A stretch of 33,771 bases of DNA from Bacteriovoracaceae bacterium (GCA_947446575.1 CANFHC010000032.1:1-33771); one strand, 5' to 3'. Positions 16,385 through 24,191 are shown, counted from the stretch's first letter. Numbers and translations: made by a program. Notes: a model not told the origin generated them from the letters alone.

Positions 16385-16390
16385 TAAACC

Positions 16391-16418
16391 ATGCTAAAGG
16401 GGTTCAGGAAAAGTGCAA
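16391..16418 (-). promoter_or_regulatory. Possible promoter for a leaderless GNAT-like gene
   Basis: On the minus strand, TTGCAC (16413-16418), 16 bases, then TAGCAT (16391-16396), six bases before the ATG. The match to consensus is moderate. Confidence 0.35.
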
Positions 16419-16451
16419 TGAAAAAATAGATTAAATTAATAAGATTGCAAT

Positions 16452-16467
16452 AGTATATCAATATACT
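16452..16467. repeat. Perfect AT-rich palindrome
   Basis: AGTATAT-CA-ATATACT is a 7+7 dyad lying between the GNAT-like gene and the response-regulator fossil. It could be an operator for the GNAT-like gene. Confidence 0.45.
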
Positions 16468-16475
16468 CAGAAGAA

Positions 16476-16541
16476 TTATTCGGCATCGATTAAACGATAA
16501 CCAACTCCGCCCTCGGTAGAGATTAAGCTGCCTTTAAAAAA
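16476..16541 (-). pseudogene. C-terminal remnant of an OmpR/KdpE-type response regulator
   Basis: A minus-strand frame different from the kinase frame reads L-I-S-T-E-G-G-V-G-Y-R-L-I-D-A-E then stop (TAA at 16476-16478). This is the hallmark end of OmpR-family winged helices (T-x-x-G-V-G-Y-R-L), especially KdpE-like ones. An in-frame TGA at 16548-16550 closes it upstream, so only about 20 codons survive. The remnant overlaps the last few codons of the histidine kinase gene. The simplest reading is a deletion that removed most of a regulator gene and joined its tail to the kinase 3' end. Confidence 0.6.
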
Positions 16542-17242
16542 GTTAATTCAAAGCTAGTACCATGATTATTAGGATGAAAATCTGAAGTCTGGCTTTCAAC
16601 TTTTACCTCTACGCCATAAAGGTCTAAGAATAATTTCACAAGCGGCATGCCAAATCCAGTTCCTTTTTCTCCTGCAGTCCCAGGTCTTGAATTTTCTTTG
16701 TTGTAGGAGAAAATATTCGAGAGTAACTCTTCTGGTATGCCAATACCTTGATCAGAAATTTTCACAATAATATTATTAGCAGTCTCTTTTAAATCAATAG
16801 TGATCGTGGAATTTGGATTAGAAAATTTAATGGCATTAGAAATAATATTTTTAAAAATATTATTGCTCAAACTTACATATTCTGCGAGAACTACAGAGTT
16901 TATGTCTTGCTGCTCTTTTTTATAAACAAGTGAAATGTTTTTTTCTTTCATTTTTTCTAAAAATGTAAATTGATTTTCTGCAATGATGGCATCAATACTC
17001 ACTACTTCCATTTTCAATTCTTTTTTTCCTGAATAAAAAGCTTGTAGTTCACGAACTAAATTTAATATTTGAGATATGGAGTCGGTTGAGCGCTTCATCC
17101 GCGCGACCAGTTTTTGTAATTCAAGAGGACAGCGGTCCTCTAAGACTTCTAAACTCATTCCTAAAATTTGCAGAGGATTAGATAAATCATGGCAAAGTAA
17201 ACGCAACAGTTCTTCAGTCTTAATAGTATTGTCATGTGCCAT
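16523..17242 (-). CDS. Soluble histidine kinase without a sensor domain
   Basis: The ATG at 17242 has AGGAGA eight bases upstream. The 239-residue protein is only a kinase core: dimerisation helix with phospho-acceptor His18 (L-L-C-H-D-L-S-N-P-L-Q), N box (F-K-N-I-I-S-N-A-I-K-F-S), G1 (I-S-D-Q-G-I-G-I-P), a well-conserved ATP lid (G-E-K-G-T-G-F-G-M-P-L-V) and G2 (G-T-S-F-E-L-T-F). No membrane or sensory domain precedes it. Its partner regulator is reduced to the fossil immediately downstream, so it must act through another regulator, as a subunit in a phosphorelay, or not at all. Confidence 0.9.
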   Translation of the reverse strand: MAHDNTIKTEELLRLLCHDLSNPLQILGMSLEVLEDRCPLELQKLVARMKRSTDSISQILNLVRELQAFYSGKKELKMEVVSIDAIIAENQFTFLEKMKEKNISLVYKKEQQDINSVVLAEYVSLSNNIFKNIISNAIKFSNPNSTITIDLKETANNIIVKISDQGIGIPEELLSNIFSYNKENSRPGTAGEKGTGFGMPLVKLFLDLYGVEVKVESQTSDFHPNNHGTSFELTFLKAA

Positions 17243-17296
17243 AAACAAAATCTCCTAGGATGATTCAATTTAAGTTTACGTCTAATTCTAATTTAT

Positions 17297-18346
17297 TTAA
17301 GGCAGTGGTAATTTTGGCCGTCTTAAGTTTATCACAAGAGTGGGAGCGTTAATGAGCGATCCAATGACTCCGAGAAGACATCCTAATGCAATATCAATGG
17401 TCCGCAAGCGCGCAAGATCAAAACTCCCTTGTGAATTTGGTGAAGATATTTCCAAAAGAAATAAAATAAGTGCAGCAATAAAAATATTACCCAACCAATA
17501 ATTACGAATAAGTCCTAACGGTGCAAAACAGGCGGCGATTAAGACAAAAAGAATCAGACTTATTGGATCATGACCTAAATTAATTAAAAAAGCTGCAATC
17601 ACAACTCCGACAAAAGTTCCTAAAAGTCTTTGAGCGCTTTTATAAAAACTTTGATAACTATCAGGCAACATCACAATTAAAGTTGTTCCTACAACCCAAT
17701 AGCCGCGGCTAATATGCATCCAGTTGGCAAGTAAGTATCCAATGGTAATAGTGCTTGCAAATACAAAAGCAAATTTTGTTGAACTATTTTGATTTATTAT
17801 TTTTTTGAAAGTTTTTCTTTTGCTCGCCATGAATTCAGCAGGGTGCTTTGAAAAAAGAAATACCAAAATCAGACAAATAATATAATTGAGAAAAGCTAAC
17901 GAAAAATAAAGCATGATTGGCCAAAAGTGATCAAGCATTCCAGGAGTGCCAGCAGCTGTTAAGATTTGTAAGGCCATAAAAAGAAGCAGGCGCTCCAATT
18001 CAACACCGTAATCTTTAGATTTCCCTAAGATAAAAGAAATTAAAAATAAAGAGAGTGCAGTAAAAAGTATTTTTCCAGAGAGGAGCGCTCCAATATAAAA
18101 AGCGAGGGAAAGTAGTATATAGGTGACTAATAAATGTGAGAGTCGCTGTTTTAATGGACCGAAGTGATCATTTAAAATAAGAACGAATCCAAAGAGTGCA
18201 CCAAAAATTGAAATTGGTAATTGATTGAGCGCAAAGCCCAGAATTAAAGGCAAAGTCGTGCACAATGAACAGAGAACCATGCGAGGAATGGGAGTTGGAG
18301 TAGATTCAATTTTTAATGTTTTTTCTAAATGTTCTTTAAATGGCAT
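17297..18346 (-). CDS. FUSC-like inner-membrane transporter
   Basis: The 349-residue protein has about ten to eleven hydrophobic segments. They include the conserved FUSC block R-G-Y-W-V-V-G-T-T-L-I-V-M-L-P-D with K-S-A-Q-R-L-L-G-T-F-V-G-V-V-I-A after it, as in the AaeB/YccS aromatic-acid efflux group. It is shorter than AaeB or YccS (about 650-700) and lacks a big soluble domain. Export of an aromatic or organic acid is the family expectation, and the substrate is unknown. A TTGGCA-N17-TAATAT promoter stands eight bases before the ATG without a Shine-Dalgarno. Confidence 0.85.
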   Translation of the reverse strand: MPFKEHLEKTLKIESTPTPIPRMVLCSLCTTLPLILGFALNQLPISIFGALFGFVLILNDHFGPLKQRLSHLLVTYILLSLAFYIGALLSGKILFTALSLFLISFILGKSKDYGVELERLLLFMALQILTAAGTPGMLDHFWPIMLYFSLAFLNYIICLILVFLFSKHPAEFMASKRKTFKKIINQNSSTKFAFVFASTITIGYLLANWMHISRGYWVVGTTLIVMLPDSYQSFYKSAQRLLGTFVGVVIAAFLINLGHDPISLILFVLIAACFAPLGLIRNYWLGNIFIAALILFLLEISSPNSQGSFDLARLRTIDIALGCLLGVIGSLINAPTLVINLRRPKLPLP

Positions 18347-18354
18347 TGGTCGAT

Positions 18355-18383
18355 ATATTAGGTTCTATAGCGCCCAATGCCAA
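18355..18383 (-). promoter_or_regulatory. Sigma70-type promoter next to the FUSC start codon
   Basis: On the minus strand TTGGCA (18378-18383), a 17-base spacer and TAATAT (18355-18360). The ATG (18346) follows after eight bases, so the transcript should start at or within two bases of it. Confidence 0.6.
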
Positions 18384-18391
18384 TTAGTAAT

Positions 18392-18691
18392 TTATTCTTG
18401 TGGTGGTTGTGGAACAACGAAAGCTTTTACGCTTAATTGAAAACAGTAATAATAATTGCATCTTGGATTAACTGTGCTTTCACAAGTTGATCTAAAAACA
18501 ATTTTATCATTGCTCATAATACCTAAGATTCGCATAGTCGTTTCACAGTCGCGTCTAGCAATGTCTGGGCTTTGACTATTAGAAATAAGAACTGTATTTG
18601 TATCGATCCACGCTTCTTTAGATTGAGTATCTTCGGCGTGAACAAATGGGATCAAAGCAAAGAGTGTCAGTGAGAGTAATAGTGCTTTCAT
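18392..18691 (-). CDS. Small secreted Cys-containing protein
   Basis: GGAGG precedes the ATG and residues 1-19 form a signal peptide (VHA/E). The mature protein of about 80 residues has four cysteines in its second half (R-R-D-C, S-T-C, P-R-C, Y-Y-C), probably two disulfides, and a Pro/Gln-rich tail. No family is recognised. It is divergent from the mmsA-URC operon. Confidence 0.75.
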   Translation of the reverse strand: MKALLLSLTLFALIPFVHAEDTQSKEAWIDTNTVLISNSQSPDIARRDCETTMRILGIMSNDKIVFRSTCESTVNPRCNYYYCFQLSVKAFVVPQPPQE

Positions 18692-18749
18692 GGCGGGTCC
18701 TCCAACGATTGATTCAGATTAAATTGCACCAATATTACGCTCGAATGTC

Positions 18750-18783
18750 AAACAACTAAGAAATACGTGCGTCAAAGTTGTTT
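18750..18783. promoter_or_regulatory. Inverted repeat with T-run in front of the mmsA-URC operon
   Basis: AAACAACT (18750-18757) and AGTTGTTT (18776-18783) are perfect complements around an 18-base loop, followed by T residues. It resembles an AT-rich terminator, but no plus-strand gene lies upstream to need one. An operator or leader attenuator for the operon is possible. Confidence 0.4.
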
Positions 18784-18855
18784 TTTTCATTGGTAAAGCC
18801 ACGTCTTTTAAGCATAGAATTTTATCTTTTTAAAAGTATTAAGGAATATAAAGTT

Positions 18856-20352
18856 ATGAGTTCTTCAATTAGTGTCAAAATTCCCTCACAAGTAATTTCT
18901 TGTCAGAATTTTGTTAATGGTAAATTTGTTAATGGTAGTGGAGAAAAAATTCAAGTTGTCAGTCCCTACAATGGAAAACCCATTGGTGAATTTTTTAGCA
19001 CGACTTCAGCTGAAGTGAACCTAGCTGCATCGGCTGCTGCTAGCGCCCAAAAACTTTGGGCCGATGTGCCGATGAAAGAGCGCACGAAAGTGATGTTTAA
19101 TTTCAGAAATATTTTACTACGTGACCTTGAAGAGATCGCTCATTTAAAAAGTGCTGAGTCTGGAAAAAATTTAGATGAAGGCAGGGCCGGTCTGATGAAA
19201 GGAGTAGAAGTTTTAGAATTTGCTATTGCACTTCAAAACTTAGACTTAGGTGGACGCGTAGAAGTTTCTCGCGGAGTAAGCTGTGAATACAGACGTGAAG
19301 CTGTTGGAGTTGTTGCTAATATTACTCCTTTTAATTTTCCAGCGATGGTTCCAATGTGGACAATTCCTATCGCACTTACTTTAGGAAATGCTTATATTTG
19401 GAAGCCTTCAGAAAAAACGCCACTAACATCTTTGAAGATTGCGAGTGCCTTGAAAGAAGCAGGTCTTCCTGATGGACTTTTTCAAGTTCTTCAAGGAACT
19501 AAAGAAACAGTTGAAGCCATTATTGATAATCCAAATGTTAAAGCTATTGGATTTGTCGGATCAACAAAAATTGCTAAAGCTATCTATGATCGTGGAACTC
19601 AATTAGGTAAAAGAGTGCTCGCTTTAGGTGGAGCAAAAAACCACATCGTCCTTCTACCAGACGCTAATCCAGATATGGCCGGTGTTGGTATCAGTGATTC
19701 ATTTACTGGATGTGCGGGACAAAGATGTATGGCCGCTTCAGTCTTACTAGTCGTTGGTGAAAGAAAGGATACAGAAAAACATATTGAAAAAATTATTGCT
19801 CGCGCTAGTTCACTAAAATTAGGAATGGACATGGGAGCAATTATTACAAAAGCTCAAGTGAAGTTTCTTCATGAGGCCATCACAAGTGCAGAAAAAGCTG
19901 GAGCAAAAATTCTTCTTGATGGAAGAGGTGCTGTGGCACCAGCTGGAATGGAAGAAGGAAATTGGATTGGGCCTACGATCTTAGACGATATTCAACCAGG
20001 ATCTGAGGCTGCTAAAGTTGAACTCTTCGGACCAATTATCAGTATCATCAGATGCCCTGATATCACGCATGCAATGGAAATTGAAAATAGTGTTGAATAC
20101 GGAAACGCTTGTTCAGTCTTTACTTCTAACGGAGCTCTCGCTGAAAAAGTTATTAAGATGGCAAGCACTGGTATGGTGGGAGTCAATGTTGGAGTTCCAG
20201 TACCAAGAGAGCCATTTTCTTTTGGAGGAATCAATGCTTCAAAATTTGGTCACGGTGATATCACTGGAATACATTCGTTGGATTTCTGGTCGAATATTAA
20301 AAAAGTAACAGTTAAATGGGAAAAACAAAACGACAACAATTGGATGTCGTAA
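18856..20352 (+). CDS. mmsA: Methylmalonate/malonate-semialdehyde dehydrogenase (CoA-acylating)
   Basis: The ATG at 18856 gives 498 residues, the family's normal length. The longer frame from the TTG at 18778 adds sequence unlike the family. Marks of the MMSDH branch of aldehyde dehydrogenases are N-I-T-P-F-N-F-P-A-M-V-P-M-W, W-K-P-S-E-K-T-P, F-V-G-S-T-K-I-A and F-T-G-C-A-G-Q-R-C-M-A with catalytic Cys291. MMSDH oxidises (methyl)malonate semialdehyde with NAD+ and CoA to propionyl- or acetyl-CoA. As the first gene of an operon with URC1, URC4, upp and udk it would suit removal of the C3 semialdehyde formed from pyrimidine breakdown (inference). Confidence 0.92.
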   Translation: MSSSISVKIPSQVISCQNFVNGKFVNGSGEKIQVVSPYNGKPIGEFFSTTSAEVNLAASAAASAQKLWADVPMKERTKVMFNFRNILLRDLEEIAHLKSAESGKNLDEGRAGLMKGVEVLEFAIALQNLDLGGRVEVSRGVSCEYRREAVGVVANITPFNFPAMVPMWTIPIALTLGNAYIWKPSEKTPLTSLKIASALKEAGLPDGLFQVLQGTKETVEAIIDNPNVKAIGFVGSTKIAKAIYDRGTQLGKRVLALGGAKNHIVLLPDANPDMAGVGISDSFTGCAGQRCMAASVLLVVGERKDTEKHIEKIIARASSLKLGMDMGAIITKAQVKFLHEAITSAEKAGAKILLDGRGAVAPAGMEEGNWIGPTILDDIQPGSEAAKVELFGPIISIIRCPDITHAMEIENSVEYGNACSVFTSNGALAEKVIKMASTGMVGVNVGVPVPREPFSFGGINASKFGHGDITGIHSLDFWSNIKKVTVKWEKQNDNNWMS

Positions 20353-20369
20353 ATAGAGGTTAGGGTTTT

Positions 20370-21629
20370 ATGGGTAACGAATTTACAAGATCAGCGCATG
20401 TTATTTTAACGTCGCATTCAAAACAAGTTTACAAACATAGTTTGCCAATTCATTGGGGAGCAAAAAATCCGACTGAACGTGGGCCAGTTATTGCTTCTCT
20501 TACAGATTTAAAAGAGCGAAATGCAATTGGAACTCATAGCGGAAGTTATGCTGTTTATCGCGCATTATCGATTGCCCAAGGATCATACGATACCAATCAC
20601 AAACCAGATCTTCATAATACTGAAAGTCCGGTAAAGATTGGTCCTTATGAGTCTTGGTTTGATCCTGAAAAAATGGTTTCAATCGATCCATGGGGATTAG
20701 ATGTGCAAATCAATTTCAAAAAATTCTACGATGATGGTTATGACATCAGACCAACAATTTCGGTCACACAGGCGCATTTACAACTTCCAGAAATTCACCA
20801 AGCAATTGCTGCTGGAAGATTAAAGCCAGATGGAAAAATTATTAAAGAAAACATGGATATCAAAGTAACAAAAGTTGCGATGGAGCCAGTTTGGTATTTG
20901 CCAGGAATCGCAAAACGCTTAGGCGTTGATGAAGGTGAGCTAAGAAAAATTCTATTTCAAGAAACAGGTGGAATGTTTCCAGAGCTTGTGACTCGTCCAG
21001 ATTTAAAAGTTCTCCTTCCTCCTATTGGAAGCACTACTGTTTATATTTTTGGAAATGCTGCTGATCTTGCCAATCCAGAAATTGAACTTACTTGTCGAGT
21101 ACATGACGAATGTAACGGATCAGATGTTTTTGGTTCAGACATTTGTACATGTCGTCCGTATTTAATTTATGGAATTGAAGATGCCGCTCGCACGGCTCAA
21201 AGAGGTGGTGTTGGTATCATTGCCTACTATCGAAAAGAAGGACGCGCTTTAGGCGAAGTGACAAAATTTCTTGTCTACAACGCTCGTAAAAGACAACTTG
21301 GCGGAGACTCAGCTGCTACTTATTTTAGAAGAACTGAATGTGTTGCTGGTGTTGAAGATGCAAGATTTCAAGAATTGATGCCAGATGTATTACAATTTTT
21401 CGGAATCAAAAAAATTCATAACCTTCACTCAATGAGTAATATGAAATACAACGCTATCGTAAAAAGTGGAATCGAAGTTGTAAACCGCATTCAAATTCCA
21501 CCAGAACTAATTCCAGAAGATGCTCAAGTTGAAATTGAAGCAAAAAAAGCGGCGGGATACTTTACTCCAGATGAAGTTAAATCTGGTGCAGATTTAGAAA
21601 AAGTGAAAGGAAGACCAATAGATGAATAA
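20370..21629 (+). CDS. urc1: URC1-type GTP-cyclohydrolase-II-like protein (uracil catabolism)
   Basis: The 419-residue protein has a long N-terminal region absent from RibA (about 1-200) followed by a cyclohydrolase-II-like domain. The zinc site is kept, Cys248-x10-Cys259-x-Cys261 in E-C-N-G-S-D-V-F-G-S-D-I-C-T-C, with the same spacing as RibA. The RibA E-G-R-G-I-G-L loop has become E-G-R-A-L-G-E, which argues against simple GTP use. In Lachancea kluyveri, URC1 is required for uracil degradation and is thought to open the pyrimidine ring of a uracil nucleotide. The gene sits 17 bases behind mmsA and overlaps the DUF1688 gene by eight, so the pair is co-translated. Confidence 0.88.
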   Translation: MGNEFTRSAHVILTSHSKQVYKHSLPIHWGAKNPTERGPVIASLTDLKERNAIGTHSGSYAVYRALSIAQGSYDTNHKPDLHNTESPVKIGPYESWFDPEKMVSIDPWGLDVQINFKKFYDDGYDIRPTISVTQAHLQLPEIHQAIAAGRLKPDGKIIKENMDIKVTKVAMEPVWYLPGIAKRLGVDEGELRKILFQETGGMFPELVTRPDLKVLLPPIGSTTVYIFGNAADLANPEIELTCRVHDECNGSDVFGSDICTCRPYLIYGIEDAARTAQRGGVGIIAYYRKEGRALGEVTKFLVYNARKRQLGGDSAATYFRRTECVAGVEDARFQELMPDVLQFFGIKKIHNLHSMSNMKYNAIVKSGIEVVNRIQIPPELIPEDAQVEIEAKKAAGYFTPDEVKSGADLEKVKGRPIDE

Positions 21630-22836
21630 GACTACTAATAATTACACAGAAAAAGACCTCGATTTTTTATTATCACCAGCAGCGATTAGACAAAGTGCTG
21701 AGGCAATTTTTGATTTAACAAAAAATGGAAAAACTCATTTCACTTACCACCCAGAAAAATTTGATGGAGTGGTTGATTATGTTTTAGAAGTGATCAAAGA
21801 CAATTATCCAACTTTGGATATTCCTTTCCACTCTCGTTGGGGACATTTTCGTGTAGGTGGATTTAATCGTGTACTTGATCTCGATTCAAAATTAAAAAAT
21901 GCAGATTCATTAGAAGTAGCAAGAACAAAACTTGATCTAGCTATTACTTCAGTTCTTCTTGATGCTGGAGCAGGTGCTGAGTGGAAATACAACGAAGCAA
22001 ATAGTGGAAAAAGTTTTAATCGCTCGGAAGGTTTAGGAGTAGCAAGCTTCTATCTTTTTATGGGAGGAAATCTCTCAGATGCTGGTAAATTACAAGCAAC
22101 AGCGACAGGACTTCAGAATTTAACTCGCGAAAAACTTAGCGATGCTTTTCAAGTAAGTCCTTCAAATCCATTAATTGGAGTTGATGGAAGACTTATGTTG
22201 CTTAGAAATTTAGGAAATACAATCGCAGATAAAAAAGACTTATTTCCAGGCGGTCGCCCCGGAAATCTCGTTGATTATTTAAATACGCGTTACGGAAAAA
22301 ATTTCACAGGCCCGCAACTATTGCGTGCCGTGCTGGATGGTCTTGGAGAAATCTGGCCCGGACGAGTAAGAGTTGCTGGAGTTAATCTTGGAGATATCTG
22401 GCCGTATGAAAAAGTTCCAGGAGGCTTGGCTGCCTTTCATAAACTTTCTCAGTGGATGACATATTCACTTTGCGAACCTCTTATGGAAGCTGGATTTAAT
22501 ATTACTGATGTCGATAAACTAACGGGACTAGCGGAGTACAGAAATGGTGGACTGCTTTTAGATCGTGGTCTTATTACTATGACTGATGCAAAACTATTAG
22601 ACGTTGCCCACAAACCAGAATCAGAAGTTTTGATTGAGTGGCGAGGCCTAACGATTGCTCTACTAGATCGAATCGGAGCTGACGTTCAAAAAAAATTAAA
22701 TAAGTCATCGACAGAATTTCCTCTAGCGAAAGTTTTAGAAGGTGGAACATGGTGGGCCGGAAGAAAAGCAGCACTTGCTCTTCGCGCAGATAGTTCTCCG
22801 CCGCTAAAAATTGATAGTGATGGAACAGTATTTTAA
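21622..22836 (+). CDS. urc4: URC4-type DUF1688 protein (uracil catabolism)
   Basis: This 404-residue protein is a full-length DUF1688 member. It has L-L-S-P-A-A-I-R-Q near the start, S-R-W-G-H-F, L-D-A-G-A-G-A-E-W-K-Y, R-S-E-G-L-G-V-A-S-F, G-V-D-G-R and L-T-G-L-A-E-Y-R-N-G-G-L-L-L-D, and ends G-G-T-W-W-A-G-R. In yeast, loss of URC4 causes ribosylurea to accumulate, so the protein is thought to act on that ring-opened intermediate and free urea. The enzymology is incompletely known. It overlaps urc1 by eight bases and is followed by upp after 30. Confidence 0.9.
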   Translation: MNKTTNNYTEKDLDFLLSPAAIRQSAEAIFDLTKNGKTHFTYHPEKFDGVVDYVLEVIKDNYPTLDIPFHSRWGHFRVGGFNRVLDLDSKLKNADSLEVARTKLDLAITSVLLDAGAGAEWKYNEANSGKSFNRSEGLGVASFYLFMGGNLSDAGKLQATATGLQNLTREKLSDAFQVSPSNPLIGVDGRLMLLRNLGNTIADKKDLFPGGRPGNLVDYLNTRYGKNFTGPQLLRAVLDGLGEIWPGRVRVAGVNLGDIWPYEKVPGGLAAFHKLSQWMTYSLCEPLMEAGFNITDVDKLTGLAEYRNGGLLLDRGLITMTDAKLLDVAHKPESEVLIEWRGLTIALLDRIGADVQKKLNKSSTEFPLAKVLEGGTWWAGRKAALALRADSSPPLKIDSDGTVF

Positions 22837-22866
22837 TTTAAAGTTATATATAATTTGGAGCTGATT

Positions 22867-23496
22867 GTGAAAAACGTACACGTAATTGAACACCCACTAT
22901 TAAAACATAAACTGGGTTATCTTCGCGACAAAACGACAAACTCAAGTGAGTTTCGTGAAATCGTTAAAGAAATTTCTAAAGTTCTAGCTTATGAAGCTAT
23001 GAAGGGTTGGACACAGATGGAAACTATTTCTATCGAAACTCCAATTGCTAAAACAAAAACTGAAAGAATTAAAAATCCACCAGTCGTCGTGTCTATTATG
23101 CGCGCTGGAAATGGAATGTTGGATGCAGTTTTATCAATGATTCCCATTTCTAGTGCTGGCTATATTGGAATTTATCGCGATAAATTCATTCATAACACTG
23201 TTGAGTATTATTTTAAAATGCCAGAAAATGTTAAAGGAAAAGACATCCTTCTTTGTGATCCTTTAATTGCAACTGCAGATACAATTGTGGCGGCCATTGA
23301 CCGCTTAAAACAATATGAAGTGGGAAAAATTAAAGTTCTTTCAATCTTAGCAAGCAAGTTTGGTTTAGAGAAAGTTTTACACTTTCATCCCGATGTTGAA
23401 GTTTATACCATTAATATTGAACAAGAGATAAATGAATCAGGTTACCTCGTTCCAGGACTTGGGGACGCAGGCGATCGTTTATACCAAACTAAGTAA
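22867..23496 (+). CDS. upp: Uracil phosphoribosyltransferase (URC6-like)
   Basis: The GTG at 22867 has GGAG six bases upstream, and its N-terminus fits the family (V-K-N-V-H-V-I-E-H-P-L-L-K-H-K-L). A TTG at 22855 overlaps the Shine-Dalgarno. The 209-residue enzyme makes UMP from uracil and PRPP. I-M-R-A-G-N-G-M-L and the C-terminal G-L-G-D-A-G-D-R-L-Y are intact. The PRPP loop reads D-P-L-I-A-T-A-D-T (residues 131-139) instead of the usual D-P-M-L-A-T-G-G-S. In the URC pathway this step (URC6) primes uracil for ring opening. Confidence 0.92.
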   Translation: MKNVHVIEHPLLKHKLGYLRDKTTNSSEFREIVKEISKVLAYEAMKGWTQMETISIETPIAKTKTERIKNPPVVVSIMRAGNGMLDAVLSMIPISSAGYIGIYRDKFIHNTVEYYFKMPENVKGKDILLCDPLIATADTIVAAIDRLKQYEVGKIKVLSILASKFGLEKVLHFHPDVEVYTINIEQEINESGYLVPGLGDAGDRLYQTK

Positions 23497-23508
23497 AAAA
23501 ATAAAAAG

Positions 23509-24123
23509 ATGAAATTAAACAAACCATATATTATTGGAGTCGCAGGTGGAAGTGGATCGGGTAAAACTTATTTTGCTCGTGAGCTTCAAAGAATTTTAGG
23601 CGATAAACTTTGCACAATTCTTTACCAAGACAATTATTACATTGATCAGTCTCATCGCTTTGATGGAGACGGTGGATCAGTTAACTTCGATCATCCTAGC
23701 AGTTTAGATTTTAATTTATTGGCCTTTGGGCTCGCTCAGCTTAAAGAAGGAAATAATATTGATGTTCCTCTTTATGAATTTGCCACCCATAAGCGATTGG
23801 CCCAAACAGTTTTATGTGAACCAAAGAAAATTGTTTTAGTTGATGGGATTTTAATTTTAGATTCAGCAGTAGTTAGAGCGCAATTGGATGAAGCTATCTT
23901 CTTTGATACACCAGAAGAGTTGCGTTATCAACGCAGACTCGATCGAGATGTAAACGAAAGAGGAAGAACTCCAGAAGGAGTGAAAAAGCAATTTGATCTC
24001 CAAGTGCGACCGATGCATGATCAGTTCGTCCAGCCTTCAAAATCTCACGCTCAAACAGTGGTATGTGATTTAGGTGAATACAGTGAAGCTCTAAAATTAT
24101 TTACGAAACGTTTATGTGAATAA
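23509..24123 (+). CDS. udk: Uridine kinase
   Basis: The 204-residue P-loop kinase has G-G-S-G-S-G-K-T (about 13-20), Y-Q-D-N-Y-Y and N-F-D-H-P-S-S-L-D-F, the uridine-binding signatures, then V-D-G-I-L-I-L and R-R-L-D-R-D-V-N-E-R-G-R for the lid. It converts uridine and cytidine to UMP and CMP with ATP/GTP. Lying 12 bases after upp in the URC operon, it would feed nucleosides into the same UMP pool. A 22-codon frame begins on its stop codon (TAATG). Confidence 0.93.
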   Translation: MKLNKPYIIGVAGGSGSGKTYFARELQRILGDKLCTILYQDNYYIDQSHRFDGDGGSVNFDHPSSLDFNLLAFGLAQLKEGNNIDVPLYEFATHKRLAQTVLCEPKKIVLVDGILILDSAVVRAQLDEAIFFDTPEELRYQRRLDRDVNERGRTPEGVKKQFDLQVRPMHDQFVQPSKSHAQTVVCDLGEYSEALKLFTKRLCE

Positions 24124-24191
24124 TGAAAATGAAATTGCAGATGGCGAAATCGTTGGAAGAGTTTTTAAAAAGCAATAGAGAAATTTATTAG
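24123..24191 (+). CDS. Possible 22-residue microprotein coupled to udk
   Basis: The ATG shares one base with the udk stop (TAATG), as between tlyA and the LOG gene. The predicted product is a short basic amphipathic helix beginning M-K-M-K-L-Q-M-A-K-S-L-E-E-F. Its TAG interlocks with the TAA of the convergent response-regulator gene (TTAG), the same arrangement seen at two definite gene pairs here. It could be chance or the relic of a longer gene. Confidence 0.3.
   Translation: MKMKLQMAKSLEEFLKSNREIY

Noticed and set aside
18225-18440. Plus-strand frame across the FUSC start and the secreted-protein end
   Set aside because: Antisense shadow without a ribosome-binding site, crossing two real genes.
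20018-20308. 96-codon frame inside mmsA
   Set aside because: Alternative frame of a well-conserved dehydrogenase. It has no family features.
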